Positions 25,933 through 38,790 are shown, counted from the stretch's first letter. The stretch: DNA of 64,000 bases from Chimonanthus salicifolius (GCA_013350335.1 CM023540.1:30421175-30485174), one strand, 5' to 3'. Made by a program: numbers and translations. Notes: a model not told the origin generated them from the sequence alone.

Positions 25933-28399
25933 CAATATCATCTTTTTGGTGGGTAAGATTAAACTAATTATCTACAAAATCAATTGCATTATTATAGCAA
26001 AAAACTTGACACTTAAAACCCATTGAAATCAAAATAAATTGTTCTTCCAGCTTTTTTTAAATAATTGTCAATATATATATATATATATATATATATACAT
26101 TATTTTCTCATTGATAAATTAAATTCGTAATAAATGCTTTTGTTATACAACACCTTCTTTTATTACTCACTTGTAAATAAATATACATATATCCACAAGC
26201 ATGTAAGAATTTCTCTTATTGTTCTTACTTTCATTTTAGTAAACTATATATAAAATAATTTATTACTCAAGATATCAGCATATGAGTCAAAATATTACAT
26301 TGATTTAGTGCCGATTTTAAGTTTAAATTGATTTCAGTGATGGCCATTAAAGAAATTGTGAAAAACTAAGATTGGTTATAATTAGAATCTGTTAATTAAA
26401 AATAAATATAAGGAGATTTTCTTAAAAAAATAAAATAAAAAACCCTCCCACATATATGAAACATGCATGACCCACTTGCTGAATGGATTCATCTGATTTT
26501 GGACCCTATAGTCTACACAAAAATGGGTCCATAGCTGCTTACTTCATTGACATTGGTACATGGTACACAGATTTCACATGCTGTTGCATGTGATCCATCC
26601 TGCACTCTTGCCTCCTCATTCCAGGCCTTGTTTGTCTTTGGAGCATTTTCCACGGAAAATTGATGAAAAGTGAATGTCTTATGTCACTTGTGAATTTTAC
26701 AATACTTAGAAGCCCGTATTAAAAAATTTGAAACTTTGTCTCTGTCACACAAAATAATGAACGGAAAAACAAACTACAGATTAAACACACACATGATTCC
26801 TTTTCGATACATCCACCGATTTAAACTAGATCCACTATGCTCAAAGGTGAAATAACGAAGAGGACTTGGCCGACACTTGTTTGAACTTCGAATGGATCTG
26901 CCAGTACATTTCTGATGAGCAGGCTCTACGGAACCTAACAATCTCCAACTTAAAATTCCATTTTGAGTTAGAAAACTTTATCAATCTTTTGAAAAAGTTC
27001 AAAAAGATTCATCTAAATTCATTAATTTGTTCAACTCAAAATCCTATCGACTTAGATTGGAGAGAAATAATTTGTTTTGCCACGAATCTTGGAGAGAAAT
27101 TCTCTTTTCTTCTTGGACTAACACGGTGGATTAAGAAAATTAGAATTTTGTATCATTGTATTTACGATAGACAACAAAGATTTAATTTTAAAATTGATAG
27201 ATGAACATACCAACAATGGACTTGCCTTTATAAATTGTCATTGTTGTCGCCATCATTTAAGTGAATCCTAGCCGATCTAGAACATGACTGATGGACGATG
27301 ATGATTTTATTAGGCGGGGTCCAATGTGCACGCATTTTGGTCCAGTAACAATGCTGGCCTTCTCATCAAGTGGTCCGTTTGCGTATGATGAAGAAAAGAC
27401 TAGGCCCTGAACACCTTAGTCATAAATAAAAACCTAAGCTACATTCTTTGAATATATGCTTTTCAATGTCAATAAATGGATGGGGCAGTGATGGGTCTTA
27501 CTTTGATCCAGGCCATTTCATACTGGGCTTTCTTAATGTATGGGCTTGTTTTCTTCATCTCATTCCCAGTTTGGCACATTTAATCTGAATATCCCTACTG
27601 AGCCTAGTAAATTTTCAAACCGAGGAAAAATAAGTATTAAACAACTCCACGAAGTTCTTTCACTTTTCTTTTTCCCTTTTAAATTAAATTGGATCAATTG
27701 GATTTTTCTTTTTTTTTTTTACGACGAAGAACCTCAAGACTTGCCCCTCTTTTTGTACATGAACATTAGGTAAAACTCTAAATGCATGCAGTTTCCTTTA
27801 GACTATGGGCATCGATTACAATGGAACTTCAATATTGGTCCGGGTATGTCAGTCTGGCCCATTCACTTTTAATCTATAGTTGGAACTTGGAATTCCCTGT
27901 TTCATCTTAATTTTTTTTTTCTTCATATTCTTTTCCTTTATCTCTGCATTTAAAATTTTCAGGACTTGATATGTTTGTCAATCTGTAGTGGGGGTAGGCC
28001 ATGGCCTCAAATCTGTAAGAAGGTCTTTCCAAAAATTGCATTTTGTATAATTAACTTGAAAACTTCAACTTAATTTAAATTAACTCAATTAGTTTGATTT
28101 TTGAGCTGATATTTTTTAATCGATATTATATTTTAGTTGATATATTTTTTTAAAAAGTACATTTTAATTTAGAAATAAAATATTTGCATCGAAATTTTGT
28201 ATTTGGTCGAAAATTGTAAATTGACCTAAAAGTGGAAACCTAGAAGTTCCATATGTGTGGTACTGTGGTCCCATTTGGAAGGCTCGAATTTCTCGTATTT
28301 TCACTTTCCATGGAATTTCTAATATGTTATATATAGCTGAGTAAAGCATTGATGAAAAGGACCAAACACCGTAGAAAGGATGGATTTATATAACCATGA
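25933..28399. other. Intergenic, no gene seen
   Basis: Contains a TA microsatellite (26071-26097) and, at about 26860-26950, a fragment that recurs diverged at about 42900-42970 (both contain CATxTCTGATGA and CTTAGC/CCTAACA-like blocks), probably retroelement debris. No coding signal could be supported. Confidence 0.5.
26071..26097. repeat. (AT)n microsatellite
   Basis: About 13 uninterrupted AT dinucleotides. Confidence 0.95.
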
Positions 28400-28489
28400 A
28401 TCCATTTCGGGAGCACTTACACAGACCCAGTTTTTCTGCCTCTACACACCCGAAATCGAATTTTCGGGTGAAATTACGATTTTACCCCT

Positions 28490-28770
28490 GCGTTTCTATT
28501 AATTCGAATGAATGTCCAGTTCATTTTGGCATTCATTCGAATGAATTTTCATGTGTAATTTCAATTCATTCGAATGAATGGGCTGAACAGTAACACGGAA
28601 TACTGTTCAGCCCCATTCATTCGAATGAATGGATGATTCATTCGAATGAATAGTAGTAAAATGACCTTCATTTCATCCATTCATTCGAATGAATGGATGA
28701 ACGATCCGTTCATTCGTTCATTTGAATGAACATGAATCAACGTGTTGATTCAATCATTCGAATGATTCAT
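28490..28770. repeat. Cluster of ATTCATTCGAATGAAT palindromes, left arm
   Basis: About eight full or near copies of the 16-base palindrome centred on TTCGAA, at irregular spacing. A matching cluster in the right arm spans about 29799-30030 with about seven copies. Confidence 0.9.
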
Positions 28771-28834
28771 GACTTACAGACTTACAGTATACAGACAGTA
28801 TACAGTTTTATTTAATTTTTTTTAAAACTTTAAA

Positions 28835-29729
28835 CTTATTTTTTGAGTACTGTGTATTTCCAAAATTTCTCAAATTAAATATCTAGACTAATTATAATAA
28901 CCTGATAAAAATACCTTAAGACTTCAAGGTCTTTTGACACTCCTAAATATATAAAACACAGTATTTTACAAATAAGGGTATCCCTAGGCTGTGTCGAAAA
29001 TAAATTTAGGAGTATCAAAAGACCTTGAAGTCTTAAAGTATTTTTATCAGATTATCGTAATTAGTCCGGATATTCAATTTGAGAAATTTTAGAAATACAC
29101 AGTGCTTAAAAAATAAAGGTCTATGTTTTAAAATATAGACAGTTATTTTTAAGCACTGTGTATTTCCAAAAATTTTTAAATTGAATATCTAAACTAATTA
29201 AAATAACCTGATAAAAATACTTTAAGACTTCAAGGTCTTTTGACACTCCTAAATGTGTTTTCGATGCAGCCTAGGGATACCCTTATTTGTAAAATACTGT
29301 GTTTTAAATATTTAGGAGTGTCAAAAGACCTTGAAGTCTTAAGGTATTTTTATCAGGTTATTATAATTAGTTTAGATATTCAATTTAAAAATTTTTGGAA
29401 ATACACAGTGCTTAAAAATAACTGTCTATATTTTAAAACATAGACCCTTATTTTTTTAACACTGTGTATTTCTAAAATTTCTCAAATTGAATATCCGGAC
29501 TAATTACGATAATCTGATAAAAATACTTTAAGACTTCAAGGTCTTTTGATACTCCTAAATTTATTTTCGACACAGCCTAGGGATACACTTATTTGTAAAA
29601 TACTGTGTTTTATATATTTAGGAGTGTCAAAAGACCTTGAAGTCTTAAGGTATTTTTATCAGGTTATTATAATTAGTTTAGATATTTAATTTGAGAAATT
29701 TTGGAAATACACAGTACTCAAAAAATAAG
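28835..29729. repeat. Three copies of the approximately 280-base palindromic module inside the Mutator-like element
   Basis: Units at about 28835-29116 (forward), 29141-29423 (inverted) and 29447-29729 (inverted), judged by the orientation of the asymmetric centre (AAATAAGGGTATCCCTAGGC or its complement). Each unit has arms containing AAGGTCTTTTGACACTCCTAA and ends in the CACAGTG-CTTAAAAAATA block. Confidence 0.85.
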
Positions 29730-30127
29730 TTTAAAGTTTTAAAAATAAATATTTAAAATAATGTTACTGTTTCTGCTGCCTGTTTCTGCTGCCTGAAGAT
29801 TCGAATGAATGAAGCGCTGAAAGCGCTCAATGAAATCATTCGAATGAATGAAATTCATTCATTCGAATGAATGGACATAATTCATTTGATAAACATATTC
29901 ATTCGAATGAATGGGGCTGAACAGTATTCCGTATTACTGTTCAGCCCATTCATTCGAATGAATTGAAATTACACATGGAAATTCATTCGAATGAATGCCA
30001 AAATGAACTGGGCATTCATTCGAATGAATAGAAACGCAGGGGTAAAATCGTAATTTCACCCGAAAATTCGATTTCGGGTGTGTAGAGGCAGAAAAACCGA
30101 GTGTGTGTAAGTGCTCCCATCCATTTC

Positions 30128-31706
30128 GCACATTTCATATTTCTCATGTTTCCAATGTTACCGAACATGACATGCCTAGAAAAAAAAAAAAAAAAACTAA
30201 AACAAGTGTATAAATTTGTATTACTTATTTGTATTTTTACAATGTGGGGTCCACAAGCATGATCTACTCCACGTCGAAGGTGAGACTAATCTCATAGGTA
30301 CACGAAACCACCGGCAAGTCTCGTGTATTATGTAAGCTTGGGAGAAGTCAAACCTAAGACCTCTAATTTAATTGTAGAAGTTTAGATTAACTGAGCTATC
30401 TATATGTGTTAGACTTTTATTTTTTATTCTAAAGAATGATGGGATTTTTGCCAAGACCACAAGAAATGTGACATTTTCCTCTATTTTTAAATAATTCATT
30501 TCTCATTGGGAAGTAGGAAAATTTAATGAGGAAAATAAAAAAGTTTTCCTCTCTTAGTCAAGACAATGCTTTGCTTTTATTTTTTCAATGAAAATAAATA
30601 TTTTAATACAAACAAACAACTAAAATGTCGAGTTTTCACAACCTAAGACGAAATGAGATTTCATCACAATTGTTTGATAATATAATATATCATCTCTCAA
30701 ATAAACTCAATATGTTTCAGGTTTATCGATTTTGGGCTTAATTTCAATAAACTCAATATTTTGTGGTATTTGCATATCACCCCTCAAATCAAATAAATGT
30801 CGGTTGAAAATTTAAATTTGAGCTTAAATTTTAAATCTGATGGGCCCATCATCACGAGGCCATCTTTTATCAATCGTATCAATTTTAATTTCCTGATCTA
30901 AGCGATTGGACCTTTCAATCTTATATACTTGTGCAACATCATTCATCTATGGTGGAGCAAATCAGATTATCCAACAGTCGGAGCCTCACAACCTTTGGAG
31001 GTGGGTCCCACTAAATGTAAGCAAGTACATCAGATCTATACAGATGGCCCCCTAATTCTCCTCCCTTAGTTTTTTTTGTCTGTTCAGGTGTCTCATCCCA
31101 CCAATCATTCAGGATATGTGAAAAGTGTCTAATCTACACACATTATATAAAGCTATCCGGAGTAACCTTTTGGAGTTGAGCATGAATCGAATATTTTTTG
31201 AGACAGATTCTTGGCCGTTAGACCAACCCATTGGGGTCTAAAGAAAAGATAGATTTTGAGGTATAGTTTAAAAATTTGAAAAAATTCAAATAATTTAGGC
31301 TAAATTGATTGAATAGGATTTCAAGTCGAGTGAATCAACGAGACCAGAGGTTTTTTAAGTCATTTGAAGAACTCTTCCAATTATTTAATTAAATAAGATT
31401 TTGAATCAAATTTGAATTTTAAATTTCCAATATAATATGGTTTTATAAACACTCATTTGCAGCCACTCTAATGAATTACTAAGAAAGACTTCTTACCAAC
31501 CAAAGTAATATTAAATCCTTGCTCTATTTCTGCAGTACTTCCATATATACACATCTTCCAGTCATAAAATCAATCTTGATTTCATGTTCAGTACCCTATC
31601 CACTTCTTTTTCTGTCATCTGTATATCTGTATCTACATGTATTTGATCAAACCCTAGAAACACCAAAAGAAAACAACTCCAAGCTCCATAAAATCATAGA
31701 AGTTCT
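30128..31706. other. Intergenic between the Mutator-like element and the bHLH gene
   Basis: Holds two diverged SINE-like copies: family 2 at about 30240-30412 (minus strand, TAGCTCAGTTAAT and GGTTTGACTTC boxes) and family 1 at about 31085-31235 (minus strand). The rest is A/T-rich with no gene. Confidence 0.5.
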
Positions 31707-32878
31707 TCATGACAAGCACATCAATAGGTCACCTTTGATCATGGCAATCGAATCCTCGATCCCGTTGATCGTCGCCGTCACTGTCATCATCGTTTCGAAG
31801 CCATTGCGAGCTACGCCGACGGCCAACACCTCAGCCTTGTGCTTGTGAAAGACGTGAAGGGCTCTGGTCACCAGACCTGGCCATGCCAGCGACTGTATCC
31901 CAAAAAATGCGGTGCCGCCGGATACTGTCATCTTCACAGACGAAGTTTGGAGGGTCTGTAAGGCAATGCAGCGATTGTATTCAGCCTTCTTTTGCTGCTC
32001 CAGCTCATTGACCACATTTTCTAGGTCTCTTATGTAGGAGATAGCCCCATCTATGATGTTCGTTGTCGTAGCCTGAATTTTAAGATCATAAATAAAGAAT
32101 GCAATTAACTCTTTAGCTTACATTTTTGAGATTGATATAGAGGTTAAAAAAAACGAGTACAAATAATGATTTACGTTACACTTAAATTTCCTTTTGGAAT
32201 CTTAAATCAGTGATTTCAATGAAAAGGAAAAATCACAATCGACAACAATACGTGACAATTGAAACCCGTGAAGATTAGCTCGATGGTTAAGAACCTCTCA
32301 ACATATAAGAGTCACTCTCCTTAGTTTTACTAGGTGTATATAGATAGGGTGGCTTGCACATGCTTTAAAAACTTAGTTGTATAAGCCTGAATATTTGGAC
32401 TTTAAAAAATAACATGTGACAATTGAAAGAGTTTCAACAAAATCATAGGAACAATAATATGTGAAAATTGAAAGATTAAATTTTAACCTATGTAATTTAT
32501 GGATCAAAGCAGTTATAAATCTCATTTCTCTTTGGAGAAAACCCTTCAGTAGAAAGAGATTTTGGTCAACATTCAGATTCAGTAAAACAAAGGAAAAGGA
32601 GTGAGAACATGAATATGGTGCACCCAACAAAAAACAGAGCATCACTCATCTTCAAAGCAAGAGAAGATTGAATGAAACAGGGGAAAAAGAAAAAAAAATG
32701 GAACTGTGACCTTAGGATTTAGACAGGGGAGCATGGAATGCAGTTCCGAGTATAAACTGTTCATCTGTCCCCTCCTATTCCGTTCAATCACTGCATCCTT
32801 TTGGATTGTAGAAGCTTCCTCCACCTTTGCCTTCTTCTTCTTCTTCGATGTTGAGGGCTTCTTCTTTCCGGGCTCCAT
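31707..32878 (-). CDS. bHLH transcription factor (177 aa)
   Basis: Exon 1 is 32878..32711, exon 2 is 32072..31707 (stop TGA), with a 638-base GT-AG intron in phase 0 inside the HLH loop. The start is the first in-frame ATG (MEPGKKKP). A Lys-rich N-terminus is followed by the basic region and helix 1 (VIERNRRGQMNSLYSELHSMLP, about 35-54) and helix 2 (TNIIDGAISYIRDLENVVNELEQQ). The C-terminal half (SVKMTVSGG... through VTATINGIED) looks like the regulatory domain of plant bHLH groups. The E-R-x-R-R motif is present, but the position usually held by His in E-box binders is Asp, as in bHLH162/168-like proteins whose basic region reads DRKT-ERNRR. DNA specificity may therefore differ from a canonical E-box; this is inference. 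Nuclear location is expected. Confidence 0.9.
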
Positions 32879-34234
32879 CAATGGCAAACAAATCAAATAC
32901 AGAGAGAGGAGGAAATGATTTTATAATAGATATGGTGGAGGAGAGAGGAGGAGATCTTTGCCAAATAATGGTGGTGTTTGGAGGAATGATGAAGAGAAAG
33001 TACACTGTTTCCACTTAAAGAAAAGGAAACTGATACATTAGGTGACAAATTTTACCAATCAAGGAAGAAGAAATTGACGGGTAACAGAAGGCCATCATCA
33101 TATATGATTCTTTGATCAGTTCTGTGCCAAAATATTTGATACTTTGACTCAATTCTTCTACACAGTTTGTCTGACTTGCACGTCATATATTTTTAGAAAG
33201 AGAGAGAATAGAAATGGGTAGTCTTGTGTAATCATACATGGATTTTTGTGTATTATCAATTTTACTCTTTGCATGAACAATAAAATCAGTTCGCCTAAAT
33301 TCACATGAAATGTAAATCGTCTCACCGAAATTTTACTTTTCATAAGAAGGGTCCAATGTTAGTCTTCATATCTAGGATAAAATTGACAATATACTAAAAC
33401 CTGTCTCGGATTAAACAAAATATCCGTGGGAAGATAGATACTGATGTTAACCATATTGAATAAGATTGTAAATTTGTAATACACAATACAGGAATAATAT
33501 TTCAAATTTCAAGCGTAGAAAAATATAGTACGTAATTTGAAATTTTAATTTATATATTTTTTTAGGGTCTAAAGTCTAAACCTCTATTAAAGTGAGAAAA
33601 TTGATAGTATCCAATGAAGGAGTTAAGAAAATTGATAAAGCTGATACAGGCTAGAATTTTGGTGTTAATTTTTTGAAAAAAAATAAAAAACTTGGACTCC
33701 TAATGAAGTCGATATTTTTTCAGTAATTTTTTTTAGCCTTCCTTAACATGTGAAAAATCTGAAATATCAGTTTCAGGCGAAATTTTAAATTCAGATTTCA
33801 ATACAGCTGTTTGTTATCTACAAACAAAACTCGCATATGGAAAGCTGCTATAATTTATTTCTAGTACTTCCATTCATTTTTAATAAAATAAGAATAATTA
33901 ATTTTAAAAAACTATTATATTTGAAATAATTTAGAAGTAGTCCCGTTAGATTACAAAATGAGACAAACTCGTTTAATGTGGTTTGGCCAGATGATTAAAG
34001 TCAGACCTAGTAGACCAGGTTAAAAGTTATAAATCAGAGGCATAAGGAGCACAAGAAAGAGAGGTGAATGAATGAAAAGTGGAGAGAAATAATAAAAGAA
34101 TATATGATAAATAGTGACGTGATTGACTTCATAATTTATGATGGTTCACACAAATTTTGAAAAATTAATTCTAGGTAGGTTAGATTTTGAACACATTTAA
34201 CATTTTCTTGCCTACCTTGATTTCAAGGGTGTAA
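32879..34234. other. Upstream region of the bHLH gene
   Basis: Presumed 5' UTR and promoter on the minus strand with purine-rich tracts; no convincing TATA box and no other gene seen. Confidence 0.4.
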
Positions 34235-35020
34235 ATATTGGATTTTAATGATATCGACCATATTGGATATCGGATATCGGCTGATATTATTCTCTCTCCT
34301 CTCTTTTTTTTTTTTGAAATATTGGTTTTTTTTTTTCGGCCTTTTTGTTTTAAAAAAAAATTGGAAATACAAAATGAAAAGAATATGAGCTGATATTGGT
34401 TGATATTGGCCAATATTTCAAATATCGACTGATGTGGGTGGAATCAAAGGTTGAAATATCGGCCGATACATATCGTATCGGCCGATATGTATCGGTATTT
34501 TAATACCGAACGATATCGGCCGATACGATATATATCGGCCGATATGGCCGATATTCGGTCCGAAATATCGGTCACAATATCGGCCGATATTCATAAATAT
34601 CGGTATTTAATTATTTTTTTTTAAAACACTGATACGGTTTTTCATTGTTTTTACACGGTTTTCCACAGTTTTTTGCGGTTTTTAATGGTTTTTCGCGGTT
34701 CTTCACCATTTTTAACAGTTCAGGGTTCACGGCTGTCACGGGTTCTCACGGTTTTTTGCGGTTTTTCAGGGTTCCGATATCGGAAGAGAGAGAAATGCCG
34801 ATATCAGAGGAGAGAGAAAATTATCGACCGATATTTCGGCCAATATATTGGTTTACCCGTTTTTTTAATCCCTGGGTCGAATGAAGCACCGATTTTTTTT
34901 TTTTTTTTAATATCGAGCGATAAAAATGATACCAACCGATATATATCGATAATATATTGGCTTATATCAACTGATATCTAATCTGTACGACCAATAGATA
35001 TCGTATCAGAAAAAATCGAT
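34235..35020. repeat. Field of ATCGGCCGATAT-type palindromes
   Basis: Dense, irregular copies of ATCGGCCGATA and variants (ATATCGG, CCGATATT), concentrated at 34456-34608 and again at 34785-35020. A related short patch lies at 61370-61440. The array is not strictly periodic and contains no gene. Confidence 0.75.
34630..34775. repeat. Degenerate CGGTTTTT minisatellite
   Basis: About eight imperfect copies of a 14-20 base unit built on CACGGTTTTTTGCGGTTTTT, lying inside the palindrome field and breaking it in two. An open frame through it reads Phe/Gly-rich purely because of the repeat. Confidence 0.7.
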
Positions 35021-35796
35021 ACATTACATATATTTTTATCTTTGCGTAGAATTAACAAATATTGATTTCTTGCATTCATGTAACTTGAATGTAGGTAGCT
35101 AAAAATTTCATAGATATAATTCGGAGAGATTATATAAAGCCTGATTTGAGATTGGACAGGCCCAGATCCACTTGTCGACTACAGAAAATGAGAGCCCAAT
35201 TTCAAATAGGTTCAGCCCTGGTTCTAGTCTCAGAGATTATTGCAGTCAAAATTCTAAGTTTAACCTAATCCTGATTTATATAAAATTGGGTAAAGTTGGG
35301 CTTGTGACTTGAGTCATTAAATGGCCGAGCTTGGCCAACCCAATTTGCACCCTTAATCCTCACCAGGTTTTAGTAGGGACCTCCTGCCTGTGAGTCCCTT
35401 TTATGATCGATTAAATGATTAAACAGGTTTAAAATATCGGCGAAATCCAACATGTGGAGTTGGCCGGGGCCAATAATACAAGCTGATATTTTGACCCATT
35501 GGTGGCCCTTATTTTTTATATTTTAATTTTTAAATGAAATCTTGGAAATTTTGGCCAAGCCCAGTTTGTCAGTATCTCTGATATTTTCTGACATCGCAGA
35601 ATATCAGCCAAAATTTCAGATTCGGGCTGATATTTGTAACTGAGGTCACACAAGTCTCCTTCTACTTCCATCCAAAACACAAATATGTTGTGTATATTCC
35701 CAAATTTTCAATAAACTCCTTATTTTACCACTTTGGATGACCTCTGCTTTGGTTAAAAACATCAACCTTTATGTTTTGAGATATTAATAAAATATA

Positions 35797-35976
35797 CTCC
35801 CTCCGTCCCATTTTAATTGTCTCATTTGAAAATTTGTATTTTTTAAGAAACTCTCTATTTAAAGCTAGCATTCCAAGTGATTTCATCCATTTTCAACACA
35901 TTTTATACTAAATGAGACAACTATTTTGGGACAGTTTCAAAATCCATATAGGACAACTAATTTGGGACAGAGGGAG
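35797..35976. mobile_element. Stowaway MITE (Tc1/mariner-type)
   Basis: A 180-base element with terminal inverted repeats CTCCCTCCGTCCCA and TGGGACAGAGGGAG, flanked by TA on both sides (35795-35796 and 35977-35978). This is the canonical Stowaway end and target. No coding content. Confidence 0.93.
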
Positions 35977-36833
35977 TATTCATTATTATATGATATACAC
36001 CAATTTATCAAACCCATCTTGACCCGTGAATCAATCGTGACCCGACTAAAACAGGTCGATCATTTAAAAACCATTCAAGATTAAAAATCTTTTGCAACCC
36101 GCGACTCAACTCAATTTATCTAATAAACCTGTGACCCTTAAAAATATTTACAATTGTATCGGTGAGAGAAAGAATATATTTTTATGAAATATAACATTAA
36201 TTAATAATTTAATATTATTTATAATCTTATATTAAAGCACAAATTTGACTGAATTTGACTATGGATTAATCCAGTTGAACTTTATTTTTAACTCACCCTT
36301 CCTCCAAGACGAGTTGCTCCACGGGTCGTGTTTTAAAACATTAATATACACAAATATATTTCCAATCCCATTAAATAGAATTTTTTTATCTAAATTAGTA
36401 AAATAAAAAAATTACTCACCACTAATAGACAGAAAGGCTCAATAATTCAATCAAATAAAAAGAAATCATTCTGTCTTAAGGCCTTTAGACATCTAACATA
36501 GGAAATTTCCTGATTTCTCTCCAACATTTCTTATTATAAAAAACCCTTAATAAGTTTAAAATTTTATTCTTCTAACAAAATAAAGTTAGAAACTATTAAA
36601 ACCTTAGACCTGCACATAATGGACTGCTTAATACTCAACAGAATCACAAAACTATTAAAGCCAAACCTAGAATCATTCAAGTAGGGTCATTTTCTAAAAA
36701 AAGAAAAACATACATACATTCACTGCAACAGAACAAACTCTTGAAGGGTACACACACACAAGAAGATACAAGCTAATAATAGTAAAAAGAGAGAGATGTT
36801 GAAGAATAAAGTCCGGCCGTCCGTCGGTTTGAT

Positions 36834-38790
36834 CTACCGAGATCTGCGGTGGAGATGCAAGAGAGAGAGGACAACTAGAAGGACAAAGATGATGGATCCA
36901 ATGAGAGAGACAACGATAGAGGCAGCTACACTGCGGCAGAATTTGCCATAGACATTACAGACCTTATTCCAATTCACATGTGAATTTCCTTTGTAACCAA
37001 GCACACCAATTGTAGCTGCTGCTCCATTTGCTGAGAAAAGAAGGCCCACTATGATCACATCAACGATGGTGATCATCAGTGCCAACCCCTTGCCTCTACT
37101 CCCCACTCCCATTGATGCTACAAGTGAAAATGCTGAATAGGCACATGAAATTGCATTTGCCACCACAAAGTATCTGAATATTACCAAAAAAAAATCAAAA
37201 AAAAATAAATACATTAGGTAGGGAAATGCAAATAGACAAACCATTTTGGAGACAATTTTGATATTTTTCTTTTGAATTTACATATGGAAATATGTAGGAT
37301 CCCCACCGTAAAACTCTCATGGGTGAGCTCACTAGGACACACCAAAGTTAGGCCATATGGACTTAAACCCACAATGTCTCACTTCATGAGGCGGAAGACA
37401 ACCAGTTGAGCAATAGCATGTGGATGAACTTGGTATAAGATGAAAAAATAGAATAAATTTTGAACAAAACAAAAGCTTTTAGTTTGTAATTTAAGTCTTT
37501 TAAAACACTTGATTAATAATCGGGACATGTAAAAGCCTCTATAACCATGTTAAAACACATGGATAAAACCCATCCTTAAAAAAATTAGAGAGAAATTTCA
37601 CAGTCGTTACCGAATTTTCAACCCATGAGTGTCTAGGAGGAGACTTTTTTCTATTGTTTTCTTTCACACCAACATTAAGCGACATTAAATGTTTGTCTCA
37701 ACACAAAAATTAAAGGCCAATATAATGAAGTTATAAAATTAAATGTTTGTGTGGACCCTCTTAACTAGAAATGAGGAAAAAAAGCATATTTTGATTCACA
37801 CATTAGTGTTTAAGACAACCAACAGACAACTGCACCCGAGAAAATGAAAATTTTAAAACTTAGTATTTTTCTGAATTTAATGATTATTTTATACTTATAT
37901 GACAGAGTTGAAATAATTAAAAAACATTATATTTTATTTATTTTCTTGGAATTTGATCTCTAGTGTTATAAAAACACCATTGGTTGAATCAAAATCCTTA
38001 AAATACGAGATCAGATTTGTGTATAGGTTAAAACTTAAAAGGATAGACGTTAGTACAAATAATTTTTTTAATTTCTCTCTTATATTTTCCTTGATTATAA
38101 GTGGAGGTTGATGTGGACAAGTCAAGAGATAATGAAGTTTCGACCAATTCGATTATATATTTATATTTAACCTTTTTCGTGTAAATGTATTCACAGTGCA
38201 TAAATCTATCTCGGCCCACCTGATGGACGGTTACAATTCCTTACACATGCCACGTGTTGGCACCTATTACCGAAGGATTAGATTTAAAGATAGACAATAA
38301 TTCTATAAAATTCAACAAAAATATAAATGACAAATCTACAAAACGGTTTCGGTTTTATTTTAATGAGAATTGTTGGTACTTTTTAAGGTTAAAGTACGAT
38401 GAGACCTCCGCAAGGATTTGCAAATTTTAATTTTCGATGGTTAAGAAATTATCTACGGTTAAACTCTTTACAACGTATTAAGTAAATTTAGGGATATGTT
38501 TAGTTGTTAAATATATCCTAATACAACAACTCAATGGATATAATCTTTTTTGGTATGGATGTTTCTTTTCGGACATCTTATTTGGATTACTGGATTTATG
38601 TTCTTAATTTCTCCGTGTGGATATCGTCAGGAATTGATTGAAACTTTAGCATGAACGCACGGGATTTGGCTAATTTGATTCGATGGAGGGATAAACCAAT
38701 GGCTAAGTTTTATTTAAATTGTTTTAATAATAATAATAATGAAGTAGAAATACCAAATTATTTTTTTTTTAAAAAAAACAAGCTTATTAG

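Larger units (their letters stand above)
28409..30118. mobile_element. Composite Mutator-like fold-back element with 9-base target duplication
   Basis: A 1710-base element starting GGGAGCACTTACACA and ending TGTGTGTAAGTGCTCCC. It is flanked by a perfect 9-base direct repeat ATCCATTTC (28400-28408 and 30119-30127), the size typical of Mutator elements. The arms are long inverted repeats: the first 200 bases (to about 28600) mirror 29930-30118 closely. Both arms carry clusters of the palindrome ATTCATTCGAATGAAT. The centre (28835-29729) consists of three copies of the module also found at 22.5-23.1 kb. No transposase is encoded. Mirror-image open frames at 28396-28593 (+) and 29934-30131 (-) arise only from the inverted arms. 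Confidence 0.88.

Noticed and set aside
28835..29729. CRISPR-like spaced repeats
   Set aside because: Units are about 280 bases, palindromic and of mixed orientation in a plant nuclear sequence; there are no unique spacers of CRISPR size and no cas genes.
28396..30131. Mirror-image open frames of 65 aa (28396-28593 plus, 29934-30131 minus) with almost identical predicted proteins
   Set aside because: They lie in the inverted arms of the Mutator-like element and extend across its ends; similarity reflects DNA palindromy, not two genes.
34645..34981. Phe/Gly-rich open frames
   Set aside because: They run through the CGGTTTTT minisatellite and palindrome field; no conserved protein features.
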